DNA from: Copromyces sp. CBS 386.78
Lineage: Eukaryota > Ascomycota > Sordariomycetes > Sordariales > Sordariaceae
DNA: 52,193 nt
Reading direction: 5' to 3'
Assembly (NCBI GenBank): GCA_030685235.1
Contig: MU839277.1
Span: 1-52,193, forward strand
In this document: positions 21,736 through 33,352 of the stretch, in pieces
How positions within the stretch are numbered: position 1 is the stretch's first letter
How the letters are laid out: the number at the start of each line of letters is the position of its first letter
Notes under the pieces: model-generated
Database searches by the model: none
The model's input: only the letters and a program-made list of their open reading frames with translations
What the model was told of the DNA's origin: nothing
Program-made: the position numbers and the translations under genes

Positions 21736-22215
21736 TGGTGTCGCCTGCGTACTATAACACTGCCATTGGCATCTCTCGTTCGTGGTTGTGTTGAAGCTGC
21801 TGGTGTAAGTCGAGGTGTGTAGGTCAGCCCCGCTACTTAACTACCTTAGACTAGAAAAGGAGAAGTGCGATGGGTCTCGCCATGCTTGCAAATCCGGGGA
21901 AGGCCTGTCACTTTTGAGCTGCCTGTTCCTGCCAAGACCTTGCCCAGTCGAAGCAGTTCTGGCATAAGCCTTTAAGAGTCGGTCAAGCTCTCACCGAGGG
22001 CAGTTCGTCCGTGCGTCACCTTTCTCTTTCTTGGCATGCGACCAGCTGGCACTTGGCCTTAATTCGCAATGCTTGTTGCAATGGGGCAGGCAAACCCCCC
22101 GCCGTTCACTGGCACTGGCACTCATCATCGTTCCAGGGCAGGTCCATCAACAACAAGAACAACAACATAAAGACAGAACTTCATTTTCTTCACTCATTAA
22201 TACACATCACACAAA
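21736..22215. promoter_or_regulatory. Divergent promoter region between the PPR gene and lsm3
   Basis: 480 bases separating two divergent ATGs; presumably carries both promoters. A CAACAACAAGAACAACAACA-like stretch (about 22,148-22,168) in the lsm3 leader is an A/C-rich 5' UTR. No TATA box stands out. Confidence 0.5.
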
Positions 22216-22703
22216 ATGGCCGACGCAGTAGAAGATGCCGGCTCCGTTTCCGAGCCCATGGACCTCGTCCGCCTTTTGCTCGATGAGGTTGTCTGTGTCA
22301 AGCTGAGAGGTGATCGCGAGCTCAAGGGCCGTCTGCACGTAAGTCCAGTCCACTTCATCAATGTTTACATGTCCCCTATTTCCCACACGCCCTGAGCCGG
22401 ACTCATTGCTAACTCAACTCACATCCTGTGACGTTCGTTTGTAGGCCTACGACTCCCACTGCAACCTAGTCCTCGGTGAAGTCGAAGAGACCATTTACGT
22501 CGTTGACGATGAAGATGCCGACGAGGATGATTTGAAGGTCAGCAGTCAGCACTCACCCACCTTCCCTCCCCCTTCTCTTCTCCTCCCCTAAACCACCCCA
22601 CCCCCAATGCTAACAAAAAAGACAGACCATCTCCCGCAAATCCGAAATGCTCTTCGTCCGCGGCGACTCGGTCGTGCTCATCTCGCCCCATACCCGTTCT
22701 TGA
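22216..22703 (+). CDS. lsm3: U6 snRNA-associated Sm-like protein LSm3
   Basis: Predicted 97 aa in three exons: 22216-22338, 22445-22537 and 22626-22703. All introns are phase 0 (donors GTAAGT and GTCAGC; acceptors TTGTAG and GACAG). Sm motif 1 spans LLLDEVVCVKLRGDRELKGR plus LHAYDSHCNLVLGEVEET. Sm motif 2 is MLFVRGDSVVLISP, including the conserved RGD. The length and the acidic insert DDEDADEDD between the motifs are as in LSm3. The protein is a subunit of the LSm2-8 ring, which binds the U6 snRNA 3' end in the nucleus, and of the LSm1-7 ring in cytoplasmic mRNA decapping. The three exons join without any ambiguity. Confidence 0.95.
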
Positions 22704-23720
22704 GAAGAGGTCGTGTATGATGATGATGATGATGATGCGAGGGTACGAGTCACGGTACCAGTCACCGAGCACGAGCACGATTTCCGCCATCGCTACGGCA
22801 TCGTCCACAAACCCTTTGCCGGCCCGCTTGGTCAGGACTGACTGGTTGCCCATCGGCAAGTGGAAGTTGTCGCTCGCTGGTGGCGGATGAGGCAAAAGTT
22901 TTTGGGAGGGCGTGGATAGGGATGAGGATGGATGATGAGGGGACTGTGAAAGGGGAGGGGAATGGGGAGGGGCAGGCGGAGAATTCTGGATTGTCGCAAG
23001 CTGGGTTCCCTACGCCGTCATCAGCATCTGAGTTTCCTGCGCCGTCACAATCTGCGGGTTGGTCTCACTTGGCCTCGGAGATGAATATGGGCGGTGGTCG
23101 CTGAGACTGGTGGTCACTGGGAGACACCCGAAAAGGGCAACCTAAACCACCATGGACAGGAGGAACCTGAAGGAAAAGACATGAGGAGGAAGGAAGGAAG
23201 GAAGGAAGGAGACCTTTTAGACGCGTGGCTATCACCATCCATCACATCATGTTCATTGTTTAAGCTGTCATTGGAGCCGAAAGATACAGTACGTTAGATC
23301 ACGGCAACAGATATACCATTTGTTATTCCCGGCCATCAGGCAGCACCTCGTTTTAACGAGGCTGAGAAAATCACTTGAACAAACAACCCAGTACATATAC
23401 GATCCTGAAGGAATCCCATCTTTGTATTTCGGTGCTGGCCATGCCAAGATCCGTAACTCACTTTTCGTCCACTTGGGATACATTACAGACGCCATGTGGT
23501 TTTCATACTATTACGCTAATATCTGCACATGATGAGACACTAATCCTTCTGTACTATGCGCTGACTGCGCTGCTCCATATATGAGATGATGCCATGCGGA
23601 AAAATCAGAGAGCAAGAAAGGAAACGCCAACTTCTTGCATCACCACAGGATCGTAGCCCGAACCCCAAACCAGCACTCTAGCCAAGTTATGCCCCGGCAC
23701 TACTAGACTTGGGCAAGGCA
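22704..23720. other. Convergent 3' region between lsm3 and the GTPase gene
   Basis: About 1 kb between two converging stop codons. It contains a short GAT repeat (GATGATGATGATGATGATG near 22,718) and a GGAA repeat (near 23,193). Several open frames exist on both strands but none looks like a protein. Probably 3' UTRs. Confidence 0.5.
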
Positions 23721-25792
23721 TCAAGCACCAACCTGCCCCTCATTAGCATCCCCACCACCAACAACGCCCTTCTCACCCCCCTCACTCCCCTCCCCCTCGC
23801 CCACAGCAACCCCGCCCAACGGCCGCTCCGCATCATACCCCAAACTCTTGACAATACCCAGCCCCTTAGTCCTGCCCTCTCTAAAGAGCAGCCTATCCCC
23901 CGGGACCAAGTATTCGGGTCTCTGAACGAACCGGAACGCGACCGTGGCTCTGTCACCGGTTCTGATAAATGGACGGTCGACGTCGATGATGGCGCACGTC
24001 TGGGAGACGGGACCGACGTGAAGCATGGCCTGGTACTTGGTTTTGATGGTGGTTGCGTGGGAGAGGATTAGGACTGTTGCACGTTGTTGCACGTTAGTAA
24101 ATCGGCACTTGGAACGCAGTGGTGGTGAAGAGGAACACCCAGGAAAAGGGTTCAGAACGGACAGAAAATTTGTTTACCTTCAGCAACAAACTCCCGATAC
24201 ACCTTGGGCGGTCCACTTTCCGCAGTCTTGGACAACACCACCATGCCCTTCCTCACATCCTTCCTCTTAACCCTCTTCAACGCAAAGCTCGCCGACTGTC
24301 CCGCACTCGCGGCCGGGACGCCTATCCTCTTTCTTTCAATCGACCTGATCGCCGTGGTCGTGAACTTACCCAAGCCATCCGGCCCCAGGTAAACCTCATC
24401 GCCCGCATGGATCACTCCCGACTTGACGATGCCCGAGACGACCGTGCCGACGTGGGGAACGCTGAAAGTGTCGTTGACGTGGAACTCGAACGGCGCGTCG
24501 GCGTCGTACCGTCCATGATGCGGCAAGATGTTGAGGAACGCGCGGACCAAGTCCAGGTTCTCGCCCGTGACGTTGGATACCTGGAAAATGGGGCAGATGC
24601 GCTGGGAGACGAACTGGGTCGCCGTGTTGATGCATTCCTCGCGGCTCTTGATGAAGATGGGGATCTTTCTCGCGCCAGGAGACTTCAAGATGCGGGTGAT
24701 CTGGGTGATTGTCTGTTCCAAGATGTTGGGCGGGCAGATGTCGATCTTGGTGATGACCACCATTATCGGCACGTTGAGCGCCAGGGCAATACCCAGGTGC
24801 TCCTTGGACATGCCTATTAGCCCGTTGTTTGCCGCCACCATTAGCAGGCAGTAATTCGGCGACGATGACAGCAGGCCAAAGACGGTAGTCCTCAAGTAAC
24901 GCTCGTGGCCCGCCAAGTCCGTGAAGGTGATTACTTTGGCACTGCGCTTGCCGATTTCCTCCCACGAGAGCTTGCGGCCGGGAGTGTCGGAGAGGACCGT
25001 CTGTCCATGCGAATCGAAACCCATGATTTCCATGCCAACAGAGGACGTACGGCCCGTCTCGATCTCGTGCTTGTGCCTGAAGAGGTTTACGCGCGAGCGA
25101 CCGCGGCCGTCGTCCAAGTCGCCTTTGACCAGGACACCCAACATGGAGGATTTGCCGGCGTCGACATTGCCCACGACTGCTATTCGTGTTTCAATCACCT
25201 CCTCGGCTGCGGACGGGCGTCGACGGATCATCACCTTGCCGCTTACATCGCCGTCCCGAGTCGGGGTGCCGTCGAGATGGCCGCCCAAGTTCTTGGTTAA
25301 TAGCAGCTGGCAGTCGGCGCCGATCTTGGCTGCGGCCTGCGATAACCTCTTGTATGCCACCTCCCAATCTTCCTTGGTCAACTTCATACTCTCGCCGTGG
25401 TTCTCGAAGCCGATGTCGAAGACGGACTCGCCGTGGCCTTCGTCTAATCGCTCGCCAACCATGTCGGCGAGTTTCTGGAGGGAGCCCTCATCGTCAGGCG
25501 CGGAAAGGAGGAGGTCGCGGAGTCGTATTCGCGGACCGGGCTCGGAGAGGTTGAGGCTGTCGAGGATGTCGTCGAGCTCGGCATGATGTTCGACTTGGTC
25601 GGGAGCGACGTTTGTTGTTGATACTGTTGTTGAACTTGCGCCTGCGCCTGCTGCTGCCGTCGTCGTCGCAGTCTGGCTCTGGGCAGCCTTGTTCGGGTAG
25701 CGCAATGCCTGCTGTCTCTCGACGTACTCGGCAAAGTCGCTAAGGGCAGCTTCGCCTTTTCGTCGTTCGTGCGGTGCCTGTTTTGATGCCAT
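23721..25792 (-). CDS. GTPBP1/2-like translational GTPase
   Basis: Predicted 655 aa; exons 25792-24178 and 24073-23721. The 104-nt intron is GTAAAC...TACTAAC...CAACAG, joining VAE|V|LILSHATTIKTKYQA. A Met 11 codons upstream (25825) is possible; I take MASKQAPHER because it begins the compact N-terminus. The G domain has G1 GNVDAGKSS (208-216), G3 DLAGHERY (292-299) and G4 TKID (348-351), followed by EF-Tu-like beta-barrel domains II (VNDTFSVPHVGTVVSGIV) and III (from exon 2: ILSHATTIKTKYQAMLHVGP). This arrangement is that of GTPBP1/GTPBP2, relatives of EF-1A and Hbs1. In animals they bind tRNA and act in ribosome rescue and mRNA turnover; the fungal role is inferred. The N-terminal ~200 residues are family-specific. 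The C-terminus ends in a Gly/Glu-rich tail. Confidence 0.9.
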
Positions 25793-28133
25793 GATGGCTG
25801 CTTGCTTGTTCTGTGTCTCACACAAGTAAAAGATATATCTTAAGAATCATTGGGCCGGAAACTGAGTTGGGACGAAAGGTATTGTATATTGGTACGGATT
25901 GATGTGGAGGTAGATAGGTACTCTGGTCAGACGATGCTATGCAAGATGTGTAAAGAGCTTCAGAGACAAATCTGGAGCGTAACGGATGCAAAATTAAACC
26001 TGATGCAAGAAAACAAATGGAGTAGAAATCAATGGCAAAGGCTGGAGAGTGTGCCTTCTTGTATGCCTTGAAGAGGAGTCTGTGACGAGACGGTGAGAAA
26101 GAAAGCTTCGGTGATGTTCTTCTCGCCGGCTGAGTCGAAGCTATTGCAAGGACTGGAGAAGAGTCATCGGAAGTCAATTGATGCACAGCAGTTGAAATGC
26201 AGTGAAACTCGCCCAATGACAGCAGATGCCCTGGGTGACTAACCGCGGCCGCGGCGGCGAACTGGGGAAGCTGGGGGCGGGTAGGCGTCCGCTTATCGAT
26301 AAGGATCTGGCAAGGCATCTTTTGAAGTACCTTCCGGTTTTAAGGTACCTAGGCTTGAATTGAATCAAGTTCAACACCCAAAAGATTCACTGCAGGACAC
26401 CAACCAACTCTCGTGTGGGATAGCTTTATGCACCCCGAATTTGTGTCAAACGAACTGACCTCTTCTCTCTGGACGGGAGGTAGGTACTCTTCCCCGCGCC
26501 TCCACCATGACCACGGCGATGGATGACCTCACCATAACGTCCATAACATCCCATTCTCCCCAAACCCTTTTCCTCCCAGAGCTCTCCCCAACACGCCATA
26601 CCGGTAGACATAGTGAGTCCCCTGCAGAGATCGGATCGCACTGACATGGACTGGCACGACTGACACTGCCACGGTTAGTGCGGGCCCCCGCGATCCCAAT
26701 TCCCAAAACCACGAGATTCGGGAGCTCGGTGCTCGGTGCTCCGGCTCCCAGGTACATATATCCAGTACACGGACGCAAGACCGCATGATTGTACATACCT
26801 AGTGAGGAAGTGAAAAAGTACCTCGTAACTTCTTCCACGACTTCCATAGTCCCTTACTTGTCGGTACATGCAATACGGACGGTACACGTATGTTACGGTT
26901 TATGGGAAAGATTTACGATTTTGATAAGCGATGACGAAACCGACGGGAGTTCAACTTGTTCTCGTCGTATCGTCGTCGAAAGTACCGTGAAGTGAGGAGT
27001 GTACGCGTTGTCGCTGTCCAAGATTGGAAGTTGGGACTTAGGTTGGGAGAACGAAGGTTCCAAGGTTGAGCTCAGAGCTCCGATCACGGATGGTGTTGTC
27101 TCCTCTGACCTCAGCACCCGGGTTCTCCACCCGTCCACTCTCAGTACCTACTCCAACCACTTACAGTATCCTGAACTCCCGTCCTCATCTCTTTGGCTTG
27201 ACGTCCGAGACAGGAGCTCGAGGAGACTGCTTGCTGATCGATCGTGACATGGATGAGCTTCTTGGTTGACCTACCTTGCTTGGATGAGCTGTTGAGTCAC
27301 ATTACCTGTTGGTATCGTGACATCCTGGCAATGAACATCGGATGTTGGTTGACCTTCCCACTTACAGCACCAGCACCGGTACCGGTACCTTGGGTCAAGC
27401 CAGGTCGGGCAGGTCAGGTCAGGTCACTTACAGGCAGTTTGGCAAAGTACACTGCTGTGGTTGTGTTTACATTTGTTCACATTATTCTCGCTCTATAGTA
27501 GATGGCTTGACAGGCTTTATGCTCTGTATCAAAGCTACAACTCGAATGCTCTTTCTTGTGTTCATATGCCACTCAAGGGCAGCCGGGTCCCATTCGATTC
27601 TTTCTTTTTTTTATCCTTTATCCCCTCTAAAACGCCAGTAAATATGCCAGCCGCTGTGTTGAAGACAGCAATGCTGATAATGTATACAAAACAAAAAACA
27701 AACTTTTCATCTTCCTTTATCGATCCCGGCCCCGAATTTTTCCATCATCCTTCCTCGTCTAATACCGAAAGTACAAAAATAAAACATGCTAAACAAAACT
27801 TCCTGCCAGTAGTGCCCAACCGGTTGGGTGTGTAATGTCGCCTCCGCAAACCCTTTCAAAACCGGTGCCTCTGCAAGGTGGGGGGTATAATGTTGAAAAC
27901 CACATATAAACAAAGAAGAAAGGTAAAAAGAAAAGAAGAAAAAGTCGTCATGCGAGAGAATCGGTCGAAGCCGACGTAGGCAAACGCCCACAATTCAGAC
28001 TCGTAAAAGTCGTGATCCAACAACCCAAGAAGTAATCAAAGCCCACCTCCACCCTCACCTCAACGTGCACTCTAAACTTGCTCATGCTCTTGATGTTCCC
28101 ATACCAGCGGCCAAAAGGCTGCATCAGGGCTCT
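25793..28133. other. Intergenic, 2.3 kb, no gene supported
   Basis: Lies between the start of the GTPase (-) and the stop of the alpha-arrestin (-). The first ~550 bases are likely the GTPase leader and promoter; an open frame at 25,818-26,318 (-) is of leader type. Further on there are many GGTACC/GGTACCTAGG-like motifs and a CAGGTCAGGTCAGGTCA repeat near 27,413. Several open frames on both strands look random. The last 300 bases are probably the arrestin 3' UTR. Confidence 0.5.
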
Positions 28134-29837
28134 TCACCTCCTCTGCATCTCAGCCGACCCCCTCCTACTGGACACGGCGCTCGACCGCCCGCTTCCCATG
28201 GCACTCCCCAACCCACTAGGCAACATGAGCATGTCCACCACGCCGTCCATCGACTCCCCGCCCATCATCAGCTCCGAGTAGGCTGGCGGGCTCTCGGGCA
28301 CGTCCTGGTAAATGGGAGGCGCCTCGTTATCCCACGAGATACCGATGCCGCCGCGCTCCGTGAGGATGCTGGAGAAGTGCATCCTCAGGATCCTGCCCAC
28401 GCCAGTGTGCGTCACCAGGTTAGGCTTACCCACCGGTGCCCACTCCTGCGACACAACCATCTCGACCATCAGCTGGTGAGTGACCTCGTGCGAGGTCGAG
28501 GTGCCGGGGGTGGTCCATCGGGTATCGCAGACTGCGGGAGACGAGTGGGACTTGGAGACGTGGTAGTCGAGTTCGAGCTCGACGTGCGAGTCAGTGGCGG
28601 AGGAGTAGGACGATTTCCAGCCGGAAAAGATGGTCTTCTCGCCGATGATGCGGGTTTCGCTTCTGGGAAGGCCCTTTGGTGGTTGAGGCTGGGCGTCACT
28701 GCCCTCTGCGGGGGGAGGAGGGACAGGCAACTTGGGGGCGTGCTTATCGCATGCTGGAGCCAGGGACTTGGAGATCTCCTCGAGCCTCCACGTCAATTTC
28801 TTGAGCTTCCAGTACTCCATGGTGCCAGCCTTGGGGTTGAGCTTAGCGATGCCATCCAGGCGGATCTGCAGAGTGTTGGTGCCCGTGGGGTGGATGTGAT
28901 GGGGGTAGTGCACGTTGGCCTTGACGTTAGTAGGCGGGAAGACGCGGATGGAGTGGTGGGGGACTTCGGAGGAGCCGAGGGAGCGCTTGACGTCGAGGAT
29001 CTTTTCGAACTTGATGGCGGGCTGCAAAGTGCCGTTGACCTTGGTAACGGCCCCGGCCTTGAACTCGTAGGCGATGGAAGCAAGGGGGCCGTCCATGCTT
29101 GCTGGAAGGTGGCCCTCGAGCAACACGGAGAAGGGGAAGGAGTGTCGGCCCTTGGCGAGTACCAGAGGGTGGTCGAGGAACTGCCATTTCTTGATCTCGG
29201 TGTACTGGTGGGTGCAGTCGTGGCAGTGGTGGGCGAAAGGCCGTTTTTGCGTGACGTGGATCTGGAGTGTGGCGTAGATGGACTCGACGTCTAGCAGGTC
29301 GTGGTCTTCCTTGACGTTGAGGAAGATCTGGCCCGAGACGAGCGCGCCTGTCGACGTTTCTGGGTCATTGTAGAGAACAATCGGGGGCGACTCAAGCTTC
29401 CAGTCGAGAGAGGCGGGCGCGTTGGCGTGCACATCTTTGCTGGAACGGCCGAAGTGCATGCCCGGGAAGGTTATCCTGTGGTGATGATGGTGGTCCTTTT
29501 CTTTGTGGTGGTGGTGGTCCTTGGCGCTAGCAACCTCTTTGCTCGTGTTAGTGCTAGACGTGGAGCTGGTGGTGTGTGCGCTATCCGAGGAATCGGCGTT
29601 CCTTAACAGAGGAGATCGTGGTGGCGTCGTGTTGGCGGTACTGCTGCTGCTGCTGCTGTCTTCTTCTTCGCTCGTGGCATACGCCGCAACTCGCTCTGTG
29701 CTTCCGTGACCAACGCGAGCAGCGCCCGTCGGACTCTCGCGCCTTCGGGAAGTCTTGCCGGATTTTGTTAAGGTCGAGACCTGGAACTCAAGTGTGTTGG
29801 CCGACGACCTCAGAAAATCGACAACTCTGTGTGGCAT
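28134..29837 (-). CDS. Alpha-arrestin (LDB19/ART1-type ubiquitin-ligase adaptor)
   Basis: Single-exon gene of 567 aa. The N-terminal ~115 residues are Ser/Thr-rich and disordered, with a His-rich patch (DHHHHKEKDHHHHHR, ~107-121). The arrestin fold follows: SLDWKLESPPIVLYNDPETS, GALVSGQIFLNVKE, then HSFPFSVLLEGHLPASMDG and SIAYEFKAG, typical of the LDB19 arrestin-N region; the C-terminal sheet includes WKLKKLTWRLEE and ELDYHVS. Two PPxY motifs, PPIY (~507-510) and PPAY (~517-520), near the end are binding sites for WW domains of NEDD4/Rsp5 ubiquitin ligases. Expected role: recruiting the ligase to plasma-membrane transporters to trigger endocytosis. The intact motifs indicate a functional adaptor. 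The start is the first Met; the leader upstream is Arg-poor and without coding character. Confidence 0.88.
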   Translation of the reverse strand: MPHRVVDFLRSSANTLEFQVSTLTKSGKTSRRRESPTGAARVGHGSTERVAAYATSEEEDSSSSSSTANTTPPRSPLLRNADSSDSAHTTSSTSSTNTSKEVASAKDHHHHKEKDHHHHHRITFPGMHFGRSSKDVHANAPASLDWKLESPPIVLYNDPETSTGALVSGQIFLNVKEDHDLLDVESIYATLQIHVTQKRPFAHHCHDCTHQYTEIKKWQFLDHPLVLAKGRHSFPFSVLLEGHLPASMDGPLASIAYEFKAGAVTKVNGTLQPAIKFEKILDVKRSLGSSEVPHHSIRVFPPTNVKANVHYPHHIHPTGTNTLQIRLDGIAKLNPKAGTMEYWKLKKLTWRLEEISKSLAPACDKHAPKLPVPPPPAEGSDAQPQPPKGLPRSETRIIGEKTIFSGWKSSYSSATDSHVELELDYHVSKSHSSPAVCDTRWTTPGTSTSHEVTHQLMVEMVVSQEWAPVGKPNLVTHTGVGRILRMHFSSILTERGGIGISWDNEAPPIYQDVPESPPAYSELMMGGESMDGVVDMLMLPSGLGSAMGSGRSSAVSSRRGSAEMQRR

Positions 29838-32800
29838 GGTGGTGGTCCTGACCCCTGCCGATGCGGGGGAGGGTGCGCTGTAAGTCGGTTGCTGTGATGC
29901 TGTAAAAGGGGATTCGCTACGAGAGAAGACACTCGAAGGGTCGCCAAGGTGCGGTAGCGAAAGCGGTCGACTAATCGGCTGATCCGATGTTGCGTCCCGC
30001 GGATGCTACTACCTTTTTGTTTCTTTCGATCGTCACAAGATCTGTCGAGTCTTTTTTAGGTTGAATTGCGACAATGACTGGTGTGCGGTATGCCGTGGGT
30101 GCGCCAACTTTTCCCAATCCAGCTTGGTGTCGATGCACTTCCAGTCTCCAATGTCCACCAAAAAAGTTGCAACGATGCCCTGTTTTTATTGCCGTTGAGG
30201 GGAACTGAAATCTCTAATGCAATGACGACGTTTCAATGCCGAAGGTCGGAGTGTTGTCTGTTCGTTTTGCTGGAGGTTCGGAAAGGCTCGCAGAGGGCGA
30301 GATATGGTTGTCTTGATATAAGGTGGAAAGTGAGGTTGTCGTAACACTAGAAAGTGTCCAAGTCAGTATGGCGCCACATGGAAATCCAATGACATGCTAT
30401 AGTGGTGTAGCCATATCGAATGTCAAGGGAGTCTCCGGTTGTACCAGCCTGTAAGATATAGAGTGCGTACCTTGCGCAAAGACTTTGGTGACAGTTGTGA
30501 GGGTGAGTGCACGCTGGGACGATGCCTGGTGACTTGGAGCAAAGGGGGTATGGGTATATAAGAGGAGACGACACAAAACCATAACCCATCAAAACAACGT
30601 CGCCAAGATAGAAGCAAGCAAGATCACGAACAAACAACATAGGGATCAAGAGATTATAAAGGTATTTGACGTGGTAAGAAAACTGCATTTCCATCGAGTA
30701 ATTATGTGTCATGTCACAAGGACCTCGAAAAGGGAACCACAAGGACCTGGGCCGGGCCTGGCGCCAACCACATGCTACCTCTAACGCACAACAACGCCGC
30801 CCTGTGAGCTGTGGCTCCCGTCCATTTTCTCTTTGTTTCCTTTTTCCTCAGGTTCCTTTTGTTACCTAAGTCACTCGTAACTGCGGTACTAGCACGCAGT
30901 CTGGGCTCTCCACGGCATCCACTACCGGAACTCGGGACTCCACCGCTTGGAGCCAACCGTGTAAGAACTTGTATGTAAGGTATGTTACCATGGACGGTAC
31001 CTGTAGGTACTTTTCATCAAAGCCTCGCCTGCGAATTCTCGGAACGGTGGGAGCTTTAAAGGCATGGCATTTGTCTCGGGAAGAAGCTGACTCGTGCTCG
31101 CGGTATTCCCGTCCTCATACTGACAGCGGGATACAGTAAGCTGGGCCTTGTTTGGGTGTCAATTGCAGTTTGAGCATCCAAGTTGTCTTGGTGACTGAAT
31201 GTATTTTACCATACCGTGGCAATAAGGCGCTAATAAGAAGATTGAAAATTTCATACGATACTTGTGACTGTGTGTCACTCTCTGTGTAGGAGCGAGTGTG
31301 TTCAGATGACAGCTGCGATCCACAGTGTTGGTAGTCTACGACCGACTCCGGCCCGCCGTCCGGGTTCATCACGATGCCTTCCTCCTTTGGTTGCAGTCGG
31401 TTTTTTCCCATCACAACAGAGAATTTGGCAAGTACAAACTTCAGGGAGCCCTGAGAGTGTGACGCGGATTTGATCGGATCTGCTGTGGCCTTGGGTGATC
31501 GGCCTTAGCACAAGATAAGATGAGGCGGTTATTCCTTGCGGTCGATGGTTTGTGTTGAAACTTACAACTCTCGCTGAAAACAAAGAGTGACAGCGAGTCG
31601 TTGTTGGACGGGCTGTTCTCAATTCTTCTTCATCCAGATTCCGCGTCAATCAGGGGTTCCCCACCACTCCGCTCCCATCAGCCCCACCACAGTCCGCTGA
31701 AAGCCTTGAATGCCCTGGACAGTGGCGCTAACAGAAGGGAGGGTCTATAAGCGTCATCATACAAAATAGAGCACCAACTAGGTGATACAAACCGCACTTT
31801 CCTGTACAGAATTGTACTGACGTTAGCTCACAATATACAAGTACAAACTTTTGCGATGGCACTCCGCTCAAAATTTTTCAGAATCCCTGTCCTCAGTCAC
31901 CTTGTTGGCATGGTTACAACGGTCGAGAACCAAGGCAGCCAACAGCTTTCAAATTTTGAGATTTTCCCAGGTTCATTCTCAGTGGAGCTGGCTTCCATCC
32001 ACCAGGTACGTACCCCCACCGTGCCCCCGCGTGAGCGTTTGATGTTTCGACCGAAAGGCGCGACAATGACTTCATGGAGGTCCTACCGCCGGCCAAGACC
32101 GATTCAGGGCCACGGGGCACCGCACATGGGCCTCAGGTCAATTGGATGCAATGGGGTGGACGCCGGAGATCTGGAACATGAACAACTGCACCTTTCCTTT
32201 CCGTTCTCCCCATCCCGTTCTGCCCGCTTTCCGTGTCCTGTGCCTCCATTCCGAGCAGGCTAAAATCCGGGGGAAAGCAGACTCGTCCCGGCGCTTCATC
32301 CGGGGCAACGTGGTTTGTCACCGAGACCAAGACCCGATGTCCTTGCTCAGTTGAAGGAGAGATGGTTACGGTACAATGACCAATATTCGCCAGCTTTTAT
32401 TACCAGTTCTGTGGTCGTATCCCGCGCCGCCATTGACACATTGACACCACCTAAACCACACCATACCTGACCTCACAAAATACGGTACACACGTTGCGAT
32501 CTACAGGTACCTTACTTACGCGGCACTTCCATACGGTACGGCTGTCATTTTCCATGTGCGCCACGAGCAACAGCGGCACTGCATTATTGGCAGATCTCCG
32601 TCTCTATTTATTTCGAGGTTTGTTGAGCCTCCGACAAAGCCTCAGGTCACCGTATAAAGTACCTTCGCCAGTGACAAATGCCCCGAACTCTCCGAGTCCG
32701 AGCTGTCCGGATCTTCGATTCGCGCTCACTGCAGAGCCCTATGAACAGGAGATCTGCCGCCACAGCCCTACAGCACGAGAAGGATTAGCGGATACGGATA

Positions 32801-33218
32801 TTCACTTTTCGAGACTCGCAACTCGCGAGACAAAAGCATCCACCTGGTTTACGTCAGGCTCCTGGAAGTCCTGAACGCTGTCGCTGCCCAAAGAGGTTCC
32901 CGTGGACCCCGAGATCCCTTTGCATCCGATTCCTGTTTCGAAACAGCGGAGATTCCACCGTAGACACCGCACAAACACGCATCATCTTCTGGAGTGTATG
33001 TACAAGTGTACTGTAGGGAGCTGAAGTTCTTCTTGAAGGCTTCACTAACAAATGGACAGAAATAGCAACACCCCGCCAATCACCAGATGGGTGGAAACTG
33101 TCAAGGCATCTTAGGGGGTACATGTATTTTACACCCCTAATACGCAAACGGTATTCCCGCCCCCATGCCCCGGAGAAGCTAAAACTTGACCAAGTGACAA
33201 ACCTGCAGTGCTTCCAAA
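29838..33218. other. Gene-poor region upstream of the alpha-arrestin
   Basis: About 3.4 kb of normal-composition DNA. Open frames up to ~135 codons occur on both strands (for example 30,347-30,742 minus, 31,856-32,263 plus, 32,494-32,874 plus) but overlap one another, lack domains and cannot be joined into longer proteins by eye. The first few hundred bases are the arrestin leader and promoter. No tRNA or 5S rRNA gene was recognised. Confidence 0.5.
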
Positions 33219-33352
33219 GTTGAGCCTCATGGTACGAAAAAAAGTAGTGTACACATCAGTATTGGTAAGTGCGTTAGCTTGGGACTTCACAACGTACTCT
33301 TTACAACTAAACCAATATTCCACTAATTTTCGTACAAGAAGTTAGTCTCAAC
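33219..33352. mobile_element. Foldback / small inverted-repeat element, 134 bp
   Basis: The two ends are inverted copies over about 50 bases with gaps: GTTGAGcCT...GGTACGAAAA...AGTAGTG...TATTGGT from the left, and GTTGAGaCT...TGTACGAAAA..TTAGTG...TATTGGT from the reverse complement of the right end (33,352 inward). Homology stops exactly at GTTGAG/CTCAAC. No flanking duplication was found, so it may be an old MITE remnant or a stable hairpin-forming sequence. Confidence 0.55.

Noticed and set aside
24396..25586. Several long frames overlapping the GTPase exon on both strands
   Set aside because: Shadows of a GC-rich coding exon; the real frame has G1-G4 motifs.
25818..26318. 166-codon minus-strand frame upstream of the GTPase
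   Set aside because: Lies in the leader; no homology recognised; probably fortuitous.
28065..29294. 409-codon + strand frame opposite the alpha-arrestin
   Set aside because: Shadow frame with His/Arg/Val/Gly-rich random composition; the minus strand has arrestin and PPxY motifs.
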